Source: Saccharina japonica
Lineage: Eukaryota > Sar > Phaeophyceae > Laminariales > Laminariaceae
Direction: 5' to 3'
DNA length: 64,000 nucleotides
Assembly (NCBI GenBank): GCA_008828725.1
Contig: MEHQ01001776.1
Span: forward strand, 636,474-700,473
A program made the position numbers and the translations under genes. Below the pieces are notes generated by a model. The model had not been told where the DNA came from. It saw only the letters and a program-made list of their open reading frames with translations, and made no database searches. Shown here in pieces: positions 1 through 13,300 of this stretch (positions are counted from its first letter, which is position 1; every line of letters starts with the position of its first letter).

Positions 1-3000
1 GTACTACGAATAGGTGTTGTACTGACTGAGTGAGGTGTTTCTTGGGTATGTCTCTGTTGGAAGAAAACCACCCACTATCCAGAAAACTAGGTTCTGTTTT
101 TGATATTCGTATTTCATACCTATGCGTTCCTTACGTTTCCCGACTGAGCAGTACCACTCTATGGCCGGAAATGTAAGGACCGATTCGTCTTCATAGTAAT
201 GTATCAGCGACTCTTATATTTCCGTCGAGAATGGTATACCTTCAAATCTGCTATACACTGCGGTACTCACTGAGTCTAAGTGCTCCCGCCCTTGCCAGTA
301 ATGCGTCAAGCGCCGTCCCCTCATACGATAGATGGAGCACGCAACGCCCTTTCTTCGTCCTGCAACCCGAACAGGTTCACAACAGCTAGCGCACATTCAA
401 GCGACAGGTCACGAATGCTCCAGTCAAACCTTCCGTGCTCGTTCCGCATGATTACTTGTTGAATGTTGAGTAATGATGCGGAACGAGCACGGGAGCTTTG
501 ATTGAAGAAAATTTGACCTGTCGCTTGAATATGCGCTAGCGGGTGCGAGCCTGTTCATGTTGTAGGTCGAATAAACGTTGTAGCGTGCTCTATCCAACCT
601 TCACGAGGGGTCAGCGTTCGTCGCATTCTTGGTGGGGAGATATGGCGGTGACGCTCCCCCTGACGGCCGACGTTCTTCCTTATGCGCGCGGTGTGCCCCG
701 ATACCCGAGAAGTCAACCGTCCCCTCATACGATAGATGGAGCACGCAACACCTTTCCTTCGTCCTGCAGCCCGAACAGGTTCACAACAGCTAGCGCACAT
801 TCAAGCGACAGGTCACGATTGATCCAGTCAAACCTTCCGTGCTCGTTCCGCATGATTACTTGTTGTATGTTGAGTAATGATGTGGAACGAGCACGGAAGC
901 TTTGATTGAAACAACTTTGACCTGTCGCTTGAATATGCGCTAACTGTTGCGAGCCTGTTCAGGTTGTAGGTCGAAGAAACGTTGTAGCGTGCTCTATCCA
1001 ACCCTCACGAGGGGTCAGCGCTTGGCGCAACCCTGGCGGGGAGATATGGCGGTGACGCTCGCCCTGCCCGCCGACGTTCTTCCGTATGCGCGCGGTGTGC
1101 CCCGATATCCGAGAAGTCAACCGTCCCCCCATGAGGATAGTTTGAGCACGCAACACCTCTTCCTCGTCTTGCAACCCGAATAGGTTCACAGCAGCTAGTG
1201 CACATTCTAGCGACGGGTCACGATTGCTCCAGGCAACGCTCCTGTGCTCGTTCCGCATGATTACTCGTTTTATGTTGAGTAATGATGCGGAACGAGCACG
1301 GAAGCTTTGATTGAAACAATTTTGACCTGTCGCTTGAATATGCGCTAGCGGTTGCGAGCCTGTCCAGGTTGTAGGTCGACGAAAAGTTGTTGCGTGCTCT
1401 ATTTAACCCTCACGAGGAGTCGGTGCTTGGCGCAACCCTGGCGGGGAGATATGGCGATGATGCTCGCCCTGACCGCCGACGTTCTTCCGTATGCGCACGG
1501 TGTGCCCCGATATCCGAGAAGTCAACCGTCTGCTCATACGATAGATGGAGCACGCAACACCTTTTCTTTGTCCTGCAGCCCGAACAGGTTCACAACAGCT
1601 AGCGCACATTCAAGCGACAGATCACGATTGCTCCAATCAAACCTTCCGTGCTCGTTCCGCATGATTACTTGTTGTATGTTGAGTAATGATGCGGAACGAA
1701 CACGGAAGCTTTGGTTGAAACAACTTTGACCTGTCGCTTGAATATGCGCTAACTGTTGCGAGCCTGTTCGGGTTGTAGGTCGAAGAAACGTTGTAGCGTG
1801 CTCTATCCAACGCTCACGAGGGGTCAGCGCTTGGCGCAACCCTGGCGGGGAGATATGGCGGTGACGCTCGCCCTGACCGCCGACGTTCTTCCGTATGCTC
1901 GCGGTGTCTGTGCCCCGATATCCGAGATTCCAACCGTCCCCTCATACGATAGAAGGAGCACGCAACACCTTTTCTTCGTCTTGGAGCGCGAAGAGGTTCA
2001 CAACAGCTAGCGCACATTCTAGCGACGGGTCACGATTGCTCCGGTCAACGCTTTCGTGCTCGTTCCGCATGATTACTTGTTTGATGTTGAGTAATGATGC
2101 GGAACGAGCACGGAAGCTTTGACTGAAACAATTTTGACCTGCCGCTTAAATATGCGCTAGCGGTTGCGAGCCTGTTCAGGTTGTAGGTCGAAGAAACGTT
2201 GTAGCGTGCTCTATCTAACCCTCACGAGGGGTTAGCGCTTGGCGCAATCCTGGCGGGGAGATATGGCGGTGACGCTCGCCCTGACGGTCGACGTTCTTCC
2301 GTATGCGCGCGGTGTGCCCCGATACCCGAGAAGTCATTCCTCCCCTCATGAGAATAGATGGAACACGCACCACCTTTTATTGGTCATTTAGCCCGAACAG
2401 GTTCACAACAGCTAGCGCACATTCTAGAACTCGTCATTGTTGCCCCAGTCAAACCTTCCGTGCTCGTTCCGCATGATTACTTGTTCATTTTTGAGTGATG
2501 ATGCGGAACGAGCAAGGGAGCTTTGACTGAAACAATTTTGACCTTACCCTTGAATATGCTCTAGCCGTTGCGAGCTTGTCCAGGTTGCAGGTCAAAGAAA
2601 CGTTGTAGCGTGCTGCATCTATAACCCTCGCAAGGAGTCGGCGCTTCGCGTAACCCTGGCGGGGAGATATGGCGGTGACGCTCGCCCTGACCGCCGACGT
2701 TCTTCCGTATGCGCTCGGTGTACCCCGATAACCGAGAAGCCAACCGTCCCCTCATACGATAGATGGAGCACGCAACACCTTTTCTTCGTCCTTCAACCCG
2801 AACAGGTTCACAACAGCTAGCGCACATTCAAGCGACAGGTCACGATTGATCCAGTCAAACCTTCCGTGCTCGTTCCGCATGATTACTTGTTTAATCTTGA
2901 GTAATGATGCGGAACGAGCACGGAAGCTTTGATTGAAACAATTTTGACCTGTCGCTTGAATATGCGCTAGCGGTTGCGAGCCTGTTCAGGTTGTAGGTCG

Positions 3001-5875
3001 ACGAAACGTTGTAGCGTGCTCTATCTAACCCTCACGAGGGGTCAACGCTTGTCGCAATCCTGACGGGGAGATATGGTGGTGACGCTCGCCCTGACCGCCG
3101 CCGACGTTCTTCCGTATGCGCGCGGTGTGCCCCGATATCCGAGAAGTCAACCGTCCCCTCATGAGAATAGATGGAGCACGCACCACCTTTTCCTCGTCCT
3201 GCAGCCCGAACAGGTTCACAACAGCTAGCGCACATTCTAGCGACGGGTCACGATTGCTCCAGTCAACGCTTCCGTGCTCGTTCCGCATGATTACTTGTTT
3301 ATTGTTGAGTAATGATGCGGAACGAGCACGGGACCTTTGACTGAAACAATTTTGACCTGTCGCTTGAATATGCGCTAGCGGTTGCGAGCCTGTTCAGGTT
3401 GTAGGTCGACGAAAACTTGTAGCGTGCTCTATCTAACCCCCACGAAGGGTCGGCGCTTGGCGCAACCCTGGCGGGGAGATATGGCGATGATGCTCGCCCT
3501 GACCGCCGCCGACGTTCTTCCGTATGCGCGCTCTGTGCCCCGATATCCGATAAGTCAACCGTCCCCTCATGAGGATAGATGGAGCACGCAACACCTTTTC
3601 CTCGTCTTGCAGCCCGAACAGGTTCACAACAGCTAGTGCACATTCTAGCGACGGGTCACGATTGCTCCAGTCAACGCTTCCGTGCTCGTTCCGTATGATT
3701 ACTTGTTTGATGTTGAGTAATGATGCGGAACGAGCAGGGGAGCTTTGACTGAAACAATTTTGACCTGTCGGTTGAATATGCGCTAGCGATTACGAGCCTG
3801 TTCAGGTTGTAGGTCGACGAAACGTTGTAGCGTGCTCTATCTAACCCTTACGAAGGGACGACGCTTGTCGCAATCCTGACGGGGAGATATGGCGGTGACG
3901 CTCGCCCTGACCGCCGCCGACGTTCTTCCGTATGCACTCGGTGTGCCCCGATATCCGAGAAGTCAACCGTCCCCTCATACGATAGTTTGAGCACGCAACA
4001 GCTTGTCTTCGTCCTGCAACCCGAACAGGTTCACAACAGCTAGCGCACAGTCTACGATTGGTGGTCCTTGTTGGTCCGGTCAAACCTTCCGTGCTCGTTC
4101 CGCATGATTGCTTGTTGAATGCTAAACAATGATGCGGAACGAGCACGGGAGCTTTGACTGACACAATTTTGACCTGTCGCTTGAATATGCGCTAGCGGTT
4201 GCGAGCCTGTTCAGGTTGTAGGTCGAATAAGCGTTGTAGCATGCTCTATCCAACCCTCACCAGGGGTCAGCGTGCGTCGCATTCTTGGTGGGGAGATATG
4301 GCGGTGACGCTCGCCCTGACCGCCGTCGTTCTTCCGTATGCGCGCGGTGTGCCCCGATATCCGAGAAGTCAACCGTCCCCTCATACGATAGATGGAGCAC
4401 GCAACACCTTTTCTTCGTCCTGCAGCCCGAACAGGTTCACAACCTCTAGCGCGCATTTGAACGACGGGTCACGATTGCTCCAGTCAACGCGTCCGTGCTC
4501 GTTCCGTATGATTACTTGTTGGATGTTGAGTAATGATGCGGAACGAGCACGGAAGCTTTGATTGAAACAACTTTGACCTGTCGCTTGAATATGCGCTAGC
4601 CGTTGCGAGCCTGTTCAGGTTGTAGGTCGACGAAACGTTGTAGCGTGCTCTATCTAACCCTCACGAGGGGACGACGCTTGTCGCAATCCTGACGGGGAGA
4701 TATGGCGGTGACGCTCGCCCTGACCGCCGCCGACGTTCTTCCGTATGCACGACGTGTGCCCCGATATCCATGAAGTCAACCTTCCCCTCATACGATAGAC
4801 GGAGCACGCAACACCTTTTCTTCGCCTTGCAGCCCGAACAGGTTCACAACAGCTAGCGCACATTCTAGTATAGGTCCTTGTTGGTCCGGTCAAACCTTCC
4901 GTGCTCGTTCCGCACGATTGCTTGTTGAATGCTAAGTAATGGTGCGGAACGAGCACGGGAGCTTTGACTGACACAACTTTGACCTGTCGCTTGAATATGC
5001 GCTAGCGGTTGCGAGCCTGTTCAGGTTGTAGGTCGAATAAGCGTTGTAGCGTGCTCTATCTAACCCTCACGAGGGGACAGCGCTTGTCGCATCCCTGGTG
5101 GGGAGATATGGCGATGACGCTCGCCCTGACCGCCGCCGACGTTCTTCCGTATGCGCGCGGTGTGCCCCGATACCCAAGAATTCAACCGTCTGCTCATACG
5201 ATAGATGGAGCACGCAACACCTTTTTCTCGTCCTGCAGCCCGAACAGGTTCACGACAGCTAGCGCACATTCTAGCGACGGGTCACGATTGCTCCAGTCAA
5301 CGCTTCCGTGCTCGTTCCGCATGATTACTTGTTTGATGTTGAGTAATGATGCGGAACGAGCACGGGAGCTTTGACTGAAATAATTTTGACCCGTCGCTTG
5401 AATATGCGCTAGCGGTTGCGAGCCTGTTCAGGTTGTAGGTCGAATAAGCGTTGTAGCGTGCTCTATCTAACCCTCACGAGGGGTCAGCACTTGTCGCATT
5501 CCTGGTGGGGAGATATGGCGGTGATGCTCGCCCTGACCGCCGCCGATGTTCTTCCGTATGCGCTCGGTGTGCCCCGATATCCGAGAAGTCAACCGTCCCC
5601 TCATGAGGATAGATGGAACACACACCACCTTTTATTGATCATTTAGCCCGAACAGGCTCACAACAGCTAGCGCACATTCTAGAACTCGTCATTGCTGCTC
5701 CAGTCAAACCTTCCGGGCTCGTTCCGCATGATTACTTGTTGATTGTTAAGTAATGTTGCGGAACGAGCACGGAAGCTTTGATTGAAACAACTTTGACCTG
5801 TCTCTTGAATATGCGCTAGCGGTTGCGAGCCTTTTCGGATTGGAAGTCGAAGAAAAGGTGTTGCGTACTCTATAT
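1..5875. repeat. Satellite array, about 405-bp unit, about 14 copies
   Basis: The anchor ATGCGCTAGC or a close variant recurs at 531, 934, 1340, 1744, 2152, 2555, 2962, 3370, 3778, 4187, 4591, 4997, 5404 and 5811, so the period is 403-409 bp. Units are closely similar with scattered substitutions and small indels, for example an extra CCG in GACCGCCGCCGACG in later units. The array continues past the left edge of the window. Open frames of 60-125 codons recur once per unit on both strands; they follow the repeat and are not conserved as proteins, so I do not call genes. Confidence 0.95.
731..998. repeat. Long palindrome inside each satellite unit (example copy)
   Basis: The left arm starts GATAGATGGAGCACGC at 731 and the right arm ends GCGTGCTCTATC at 998. 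The innermost stem (834-899) pairs CTTCCGTGCTCGTTCCGCA with its complement around a loop of about 15 bases. The outer arms pair less perfectly, over roughly 130 bp each. The same structure is present in every complete unit, so the array is a run of large potential hairpins or cruciforms separated by a spacer of about 140 bp. Confidence 0.85.
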
Positions 5876-6338
5876 ATATACCCTTGGGACGGCGCTTGGC
5901 AGATACATACGAGCTGGTTCAAGCTGAACGGCCCAATTTTTTGTCAGAGACACGAATGCCGCTTGCAATACCTACTCGAATATCACGTATCTGGTATCAT
6001 ACTGACCGCCATGAACAGTAGTGGAAGAGGGTGACAAAGCCAGCTTTTGTTTGTTGAGGTCTTAGGGCAGGTGCTATCATAGCCCACAAAATGTGTCTCG
6101 ACCGACCACCGTACTTGAAAAAGGCCAAAAAAAGTCCGGTGTTTCGCTAGGAAAGAACGTTTTTTTAATTTGTTCTTGAACGAGCCGGTTCCAGGTACTT
6201 CAAGGCATGCCCGTAACATTCGAAGGTCTGACTGCGTAGGGCCAATATCAAGGCATATTAGCGTCCAAAGCTGATCCTATACTGAAACTAAGTAACTAAC
6301 AGGCAACTGCAAAATACGCGTACATTCCGCGCAACAGC
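5876..6338. other. Unassigned AT-rich spacer
   Basis: No coding exon, RNA gene or clear repeat unit seen. The stretch GGTTCAAGCTGAACGGCC near 5918 resembles, in inverse orientation, the stretch near 6628-6646, so this spacer may be the left part of a larger inverted element that includes 6339-6605. Confidence 0.4.
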
Positions 6339-6605
6339 CCAATTTTTTACGCCGTTTTTCAGAGATAGGTCCTGAAATTTGGCACACGTGCTCTTTAAGC
6401 CCCCTGTCGAGGTCTTGACAAACGGTGTGTTTTTGTTTTCGTCGGGAATTTGGGGTTTCTTAATGGTCCCAAAACTCCAAATCCAAATCCAAAAACAAAT
6501 GTCCGACGGAAAAAACAAACGTCGTCCGTTGAAGGGGTGAGAGGGGTTCATAGAACACGTGTGCAAAATTTCAGGCCCTATCTCCCATAAACGGCGTGAA
6601 TTTCC
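6339..6605. mobile_element. Foldback or MITE-like inverted repeat
   Basis: The arm at about 6345-6390 (TTTACGCCGTTTTTCAGAGA followed by TAGGTCCTGAAATTTGGC) is matched in inverse orientation at about 6557-6605 (reading CACGTGTGCAAAATTTCAGG on the + strand). Arms are about 48 bp with a few mismatches; the interior is AT-rich and has no open frame of interest. No target duplication was identified, so the family is unknown. Confidence 0.6.
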
Positions 6606-6639
6606 GACTTTCGAAAAAATTCAGGTCGTTCGTCTTGAA

Positions 6640-6735
6640 CCACCCTGTACCTCGCGAGGGGACATGGCCATTACGGTCTATTTGATCGCCGACGTTTTTC
6701 CATGTGTGCCACATTCACATGGAGCCGCCTATACC
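6640..6735 (+). repeat. Diverged relic of the satellite spacer
   Basis: CTCGCGAGGGGACATGGCC followed by ATCGCCGACGTTTTTCC and GTGTGCC keeps the order of motifs of the satellite spacer (CTCACGAGGGG ... GACCGCCGACGTTCTTCC ... GTGTGCCCC) with many changes. It is an old copy about 800 bp outside the present array edge. Confidence 0.6.
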
Positions 6736-7251
6736 GCAATTCTGAATTATTATCTAGGATAAAGTACAGAAATCGGGGGATTGGTTTTGGCCCGTGTGTG
6801 GTTCCAGTGTTATGAGATGTGGTTCCAGTGTTATGAGAAGGAATGCTTCGAAAAACGCCGAAAACACTACTTTAGGCACCGAGCATGATAATCCCATTCT
6901 CTCAAGCGTCCCCCCTAAAAGTGATCCTTGTGTTCTTACGTATATTTTTGTTTCCTATTTGTGGATCTATTCTGACCCGTATTTCAGCGTGCTGCACATA
7001 TCGCGCCATATATGAAGAGACCGCCCCCCCCCCTCCCACGCACTTGTTTCGTGTTTTTTGCCGCCATTTTTTATTGCCATTTTCTCTCTTTATATATATA
7101 TACGTACCGGGGGGGGGCCTGAATGGTCTGTCTTGATCTTTTTGATCGTTTCATCGGAAGGCCCCTCGAAAACACTACCAATTGCTGACAATTTCGCATG
7201 TTTTCTGTGTTTATGTTGCATTTTGTCCTCTAATATACTACCTTATTACAG
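6736..7251. other. Upstream region or intron before the first ML exon
   Basis: The sequence runs into an acceptor, CCTTATTACAG, at 7241-7251. The first seen exon enters in phase 2, so at least one coding exon must lie upstream. I could not identify it here; it may lie left of the satellite. A G run at 7114-7120 and a (TA) run precede the acceptor. Confidence 0.4.
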
Positions 7252-7378
7252 GAGCATAAGCTTGGAGTTCGTTAGGGATGCTGTCGTGTCCGGCGCACCC
7301 GTACAGCTTCGCGTGGCCGGAGCGGTCGCCGTGGACAGTCCCGTGGTTGACGTGGGTTCCTACACCATCAACGTTGAG
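7252..7378 (+). CDS. ML domain exon 1 (first visible)
   Basis: Acceptor CCTTATTACAG, donor GAG|GTCAGA. Enters in phase 2 and leaves in phase 0. The peptide [19 protein letters not shown] then AGAVAVDSP and GSYTINVE has the strand pattern of the early ML fold (hydrophobic strand, '[11 protein letters not shown]', then a 'GSYTINV' strand as in PG/PI transfer proteins). Confidence 0.75.
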
Positions 7379-10300
7379 GTCAGACACAAAAAAAAAAAAA
7401 AAAATGAGAAAACGGAGTCACGCTCGCCACCATGTCGTAAAGAGCGTTGAGTTTGCACAGGCGTGCGATCGTTTTTCAGCGTTCGATGAGGTTAAGGTTG
7501 CCAGCACCGAAAGAGTTTGTTTCAGTGACTTAAAAATATATATATAGTATCACGGCAGCAGTAGTAAATAGGATGAAATATTGTCACGTAGTGAAGAGAG
7601 GTGCGAGTACATATTCGTATATCTGGTATATACGATATATGTAGGTTTTTGTATGTACCGTAGGTCCTTTGTGCTCGTATGGTCTCTCGTAATAGTGTCT
7701 ACATATGCCAGGTGTGGGTTTCCACTTCTTTTTTTTTTACCATCATTGTTACTTTATTTCCAGCTCTCAGCTCGTGCGAGTTTTTTACTCTTGGAACAGT
7801 CGAAACTCAGCTTCGCAAAGTTTAAGTGGTTTTATTTATACGTCGACCGACGTTTCGCCTGTTTTTTTCTTCTTTTTCCGGCAGTCACGGAACTTCGACA
7901 ATCCCGGCATGGTTCCGCCCGAGTTGTTTTTGTTCGCGTCGTTCGAGCTGGACCTGTGCACGCACGTGGTGGGCATCGAGTGTCCTTTGACCAGCGGCAT
8001 GCCCTTCGAGGGCGTCGCTCAATGGAACGGTGAGCAACTAACTGTAGGGTACTATTGCGGGGGACCATAGTAAATGCTAGTAAATAGGGCACCTACGTCA
8101 CACACAAAAAACTGTATTTTTCCCTATTTTTACTAACAAATTTTGGTGCTATTTACTAGTGTTTACTATGGTCCTCTGTAATAGCTGTCTCTACTGCTGT
8201 AGTTGGCAGAGCTGGGAGTCAGCACGACTTTTTATAAGTCACCAACTTACTATTGGTTGGACTAATAGTTACTGGTATGAGTCGTTTCCTGGATGTGCCG
8301 ACTATCCGACTTTTTGGGTTTCCATGTTTGCAGTAAGGATTGTTGAGTCTGGGGATACATTGCTCAGTTTTAGGCGGGACCGCCTCGGCTGAATTGGCTC
8401 GTTTCGCTCGCCTGACTTCAGTCGGCAAAATCGGCAAGCCATCAGTTACAGTAGCTTTGCCAGCCGACTTTCCGACTAAACTCAGTGAATCGGGGAACGG
8501 CATCTACCGACTAGTTATCCCAATTTTTGTATGTTGCCTATTTTATTATCTCTCCCTACTACTCGTAGCTCAGAGCCAGGGTCACATAGCAGGCCCTCCT
8601 CCCTCCTTCCCACTACGGTTCGTGCCTTGCGTTATTTTTTATCGCGAGAGGACTTCAGCTCTTTCTTGCCTCATCGACTCGCGTCGGATTGCACGCTGTA
8701 CGGCAACTTATACCTACACCCCCCACCCCCACATCCGTTTTGTGCTCCGTTTTTGCTTTTTGTCGCTGCAGCGCTGGATGTCCCGCACGGCACAGAACAG
8801 AAGACCCATGTCTCGGTTGGCGTCAATGAGCAGGCATCTCCGGGCTCCGGGGGGGAGATAATTTCGAAGTGGTCTACGGTAAGATGTGAGGGGGGGGGGG
8901 GGGGGTCACCGGGTTGGGGCCTTTTTTATCGAAGAATTTTCCCTCCTGGCTTTCCGCTTTTTCTTGAAAAAATGAAGGCGGAAAAAAAAGACGGAATCTT
9001 TCCTAAATCAGGAAATTTAACAGAGGGCGAAAAACCAGTTATGCGTTATACCGGGTAGGTATTACTAGCAGTTTTTTTTGTTTTTTGTTTTTGTAAATAA
9101 AATCAGAAGAATCAAAAAGAAGGAATAAAACAAAACGCGAGGGGAAAAAAAAAATAATGGAAAATTAGGATATTCAGGGCGAAACACTCTCCGATATTAG
9201 ACACCCTTGGTAGACGAGGGATTGGTGTTATTACTCTCTTCCCGGGTGTTGATTTGGTCACGCGGTACGATAGCAAAAAAATAATGACGAGGTAGGCCAG
9301 GAGTGAAGAAGGTTTGGCTTGACTTCTGGCCCGAAGCATACAAAGGCAGTCATAAAATACCAGGTAGGAGCTGCCTGGGAGTACTTTTTGGTTCGGCTTT
9401 TTGGCGTGAAGCATGCGATGCAGTAAGAATGCCAATTTGGTAATCGTACTGAAATTTGATTAGGGCGCCCCCCTGCGTCACATGATAATTTGATTCTGGC
9501 CCCCAAAACACTGTGTCTGTACGTGCATTATAAGTGATGGTAAAGGGTGTCGCAATACTCTTAAGACGTTCTTGAGTGGTGTCGCAAAACTGCAATATTT
9601 TCTTAAGGTGGTGTCATACTGTAATGATTTCTTAAGTAGTGTCGCGATACTGCAACACTGCTGTCATAGTCTCTTGGGTGGTGTCGCCATACTACTGTAA
9701 TAAGTCATTAGGCCAGATCTTATGCAGTATTATTTTGGTGATTATATTAATATTTACGGAGGTTTCGGGGTATCTGGTCCCAAATATTATCAGATTTGAT
9801 CAAAATCTCGTCTTATGGGGCCTGTTTGGTGGAAAAAATGTTCCTCCTTGATTTTATCGATGATAAAATTTGATCAAATGTTTTTTTTTGGCGGCCTTTT
9901 TCAACCACTTGGTGATATTTCAGAAAGTGATTGAAAACGCTTTTGCACGAGACCTCGGAGGCATTCAACAATTTTGTATGGGTTATAGACTGTGGGCTCA
10001 CGACGGATCACGGCGCTGTGTACGTGCTTGGCTACTCTTGTACACAGCTGGACACAGCACTCGTGCATCGACCACCAGGGAGAGGGAAATCATCAGCACC
10101 TTGGCCACCATCGCATGTGTTGTGGCCGCACAGCAGCAGCTGCGCCATGGCCAAAACACATGTGTTGTGCCCGCACAGCAGCAGCTGCGCCATGGCCAAA
10201 ACAAACCATCAACACAATCTAACGGGTTTTTTCTGACTACGACCACTACAGCAGCTCATGCTCCGTGAGAGCGAGAGCTCCTTGCTGGCCCACAGCGACT

Positions 10301-13300
10301 AGACAAGCCCTTACGCAGCTTCGCAGGAGGTTTCCAGTCCGTTCCCTGTCTTCGAAGACCTGGTGGTGAAGGTTGATCGCCGAACCCGGCGTAGATCACT
10401 CGTTCGTGTCGTGGAGTTCAAAATCTCAGTTCTGTTCTGATTTTCTTGCTTCCCCCATGAAATAAAACCAAAATCACGATAAGATGGCACACCGAATAAC
10501 GATGTGGTGGGATTTGTTGCCGGTGAAAAATCCGACTTCCTTCCGTTTTCAACCACAAAAATAATATTGCATAAGATCTGGCCTTAGGCGGTGTCGCAAT
10601 ACGTACTGTACTACGTTCTTAAATGGTGTCGCAATACTGTAATCATCTCTTAGGTGGTGTCGAAATACTGTAATACGTTCCTAGGTGGTGTAGCAAGACT
10701 GTGGTGCGTTCTTAAATGGCGTCGCAATACTGTAATATGGTACGTTCTTAAATGGCGCCTCAATACTGTAATGCGTTCTTAAATGACGTCTCAATACTGT
10801 ACTATTTTCTCAAGGTGGTGTTGCGAGACTACTGTAATAACGTCTTCAAGTGGAGTCGAGTACTGTATTTCAACCCAGCCGCCTGGTGCACAACTCTTGT
10901 ACCTGTTTTTCGTTTTTCCCCCTCTGTTTTTCTTTCGTTTTTTTTTTCGTGATTTACGTGTTTCGTGTGTGAAATACCTAGCCCAGCAACCGCTGGCCAG
11001 CTACAAAAGCAGCAGCCCTGTCTGTTCGCGTATTCTACTACTGTAGTCTGCCAGAACTGTTCCGTGTTGTACCCACCTGGTATTCCAACTCACACGACAA
11101 ACCAAACAGTGCCGCGTTGCTGTTCTTTTAGCCACGAATATGAACCAAACGCTTGATTCTCTCTAGAACAACAAACAGCAAATTGTTCTCGGAACGGTTC
11201 CCTATCTCTAATAATATTCTCCTTTAGTGTGTGAGCTCCGTACCAAAAGAGAGACAGGTTTTGAACGAACGTCAACACTGAGTTGTTTTTCAGAGATGTA
11301 CCTCGTATCGTATGTTTTTTTCAATGAAGTTTTGTTCCAAATCGTTTATACGTCGGACGGATACGATCTACTCATAGATCGTCTGGATACTTCCTGCCGT
11401 TGTCGGATGTTGCACAAGATCTGCGTATTAATAGGATAATAGCATTCCTGCCGTTGTCGGATGTTCCACAAGATTTGCATATTAATATGATAATAGTATT
11501 CCTGCCGTTGTCGGATGCTGCACAAGATCTGCATATGAATAGGATAGTACAGATCCAATCCAGGAAACACGTTCTACTGTACACAATTTCAAGCTGTACA
11601 GCTCCCACACGGTAACATGAGCTAGAACGCTTTGCTTGTGTGGTTCTGTTGGTTATATAGCATAGTCCACTGGCCTACTCAGTCACGTGACTATGCTATA
11701 TATCCAACAAAAAATATACTTTGGGGTTCGATACATCTCACCGTGCTGCATTGATCTCCGGGGCGCTCCCCTCGCCAAGTGCTAGTATCCAGGAGCATAC
11801 TATGATAACCATTCATAATATCTCCAGCGCGCACGCTCGAAAATAACAAATATGAAGCAAGGTGATAATCGAACCCACTGCTACGTAGCGACGCTGCGCG
11901 ATGAGAAGGCAAATCTGGAGATCGAACTCGAGGTCTGCGAATGTGGCAGCTTACGGAAGAGGTCCCCTGAGCGACGTCGACGAACAGGAACTCGCTTTTC
12001 TGCATTACTGCATAGCGTTGAAGAGCGCCCCGCGTTCATGAGCTCGGTGTTTAGATATCGGAGATCCAACTCACCGTCGGGAAGTTGGCTGAGATTGTGA
12101 GTTGGATCTCCGATATCTGAACACCGAGCTCATGACCTCGGGCGGTCCTCAACGCTATGCAGTAATGAAGAAAAGCGAGTTCCTGTTTTTCGACGTCGCT
12201 CAGAGGACCTCTGCCGTAAGCGGCCACACCTACGTCGCAGACCTCGAGTTCGATCTCCAGAATCTGCCCTCTCATCGCGCAGCGTGGACAACATTTGCAG
12301 GCGCCGCCAGGACTCCAGCTCGTCACGTATCGCTCGCTCCCGTGCGGTGGCCTTCTTGAGCATGCGCAGCTCTTCCAGCAAAGCGAGACGCTTCTCGCGT
12401 ACTTGGTCCACTTGACCAACAACACCATCACCACCACCACTATCACCTTCCATCTCAAGATTGTCCAGCCCGCACGGGGCTGACCGATAGCTGTCCTCGC
12501 CATATACTTCCTTATCACGCTAGCGTATTGGTTGCGTCTAGGCTCGGGCAGGCATCAGTCGAGGACGGTCAAGAGAAGAGCACACATAGCTCATAGGAAG
12601 AACACTCAGATGTAGATTATTGAGTACACATATCTATGATAGATGCTTTCGCTTGCGCCACATCGTACCAGGAAGCGGAGGAACATAATTCCCGCCACTC
12701 AATCTGACGGACCCTTTCCGCCACATCATACAAGCTATCATCCATATATAACTCCTCAGAAGTCTACGACGAATCCGACTCGATATCCAAACCGTAACCA
12801 ACAGGTTCGCTACCGGCTGCTCGACCCCACATGCTCCCTGCGTGACCTTTACTGTGATGCTGTTCGTATGTACTCACTAGCTCGTCCGACTCACCAGGCT
12901 CTCTCTGCACCCCCATACGACTACGGCCATGCACGACATGAGTACACCATAAATTAAATTAATACATTGGAGGCTGTCGTCCATATGCAAGTCCGCCTCA
13001 GAGGCGGTTCTTAGCAGGATGTAGCTCACCCTTCATGCGACCCGCCCAATACCTCACGGCGCTTCGCGCTTGGTGCAAGCAATGTCTGCCTGGTTGGTGA
13101 AAACCCAACGTGCTTCCGTCCCGGCATTGTAGGGATGCGAAGGTCTACGGTCATACGACTACGGCCGTGCACGACATGAGTACACCCCCCCCCCCCCCCT
13201 CCCCCTCCGCTTGGTGCAAGCAATGTCTGCCTGGTCGGTGAAAACCCAACGTGCTCCGTCCCGGCATTGTAGGGATGCGAAGGTCTATGGTCATACGACT

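Larger units (their letters stand above)
8030..8771 (+). other. Intron between ML exons 2 and 3
   Basis: Holds a TA-flanked hairpin MITE (8055-8181) and a dispersed repeat of family G (8565-8700). Nothing else recognised. Confidence 0.7.

Noticed and set aside
1-5875. Many overlapping open frames of 60-125 codons beginning MRACSGCRS or MCASCCEPV
   Set aside because: They recur once per satellite unit on both strands, drift freely between units and follow the palindrome; repeat by-products, not genes.
7381-7404. Poly-A after ML exon 1 as a transcript end or retroposed copy
   Set aside because: It follows a good donor (GAG|GTCAGA) and the next ML exon continues in phase; it is an intronic homopolymer.
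12051-12518. Minus-strand frame of 155 codons
   Set aside because: Runs through the inverted duplication; only a short coiled-coil-like part looks coding, and no splice sites link it to anything.
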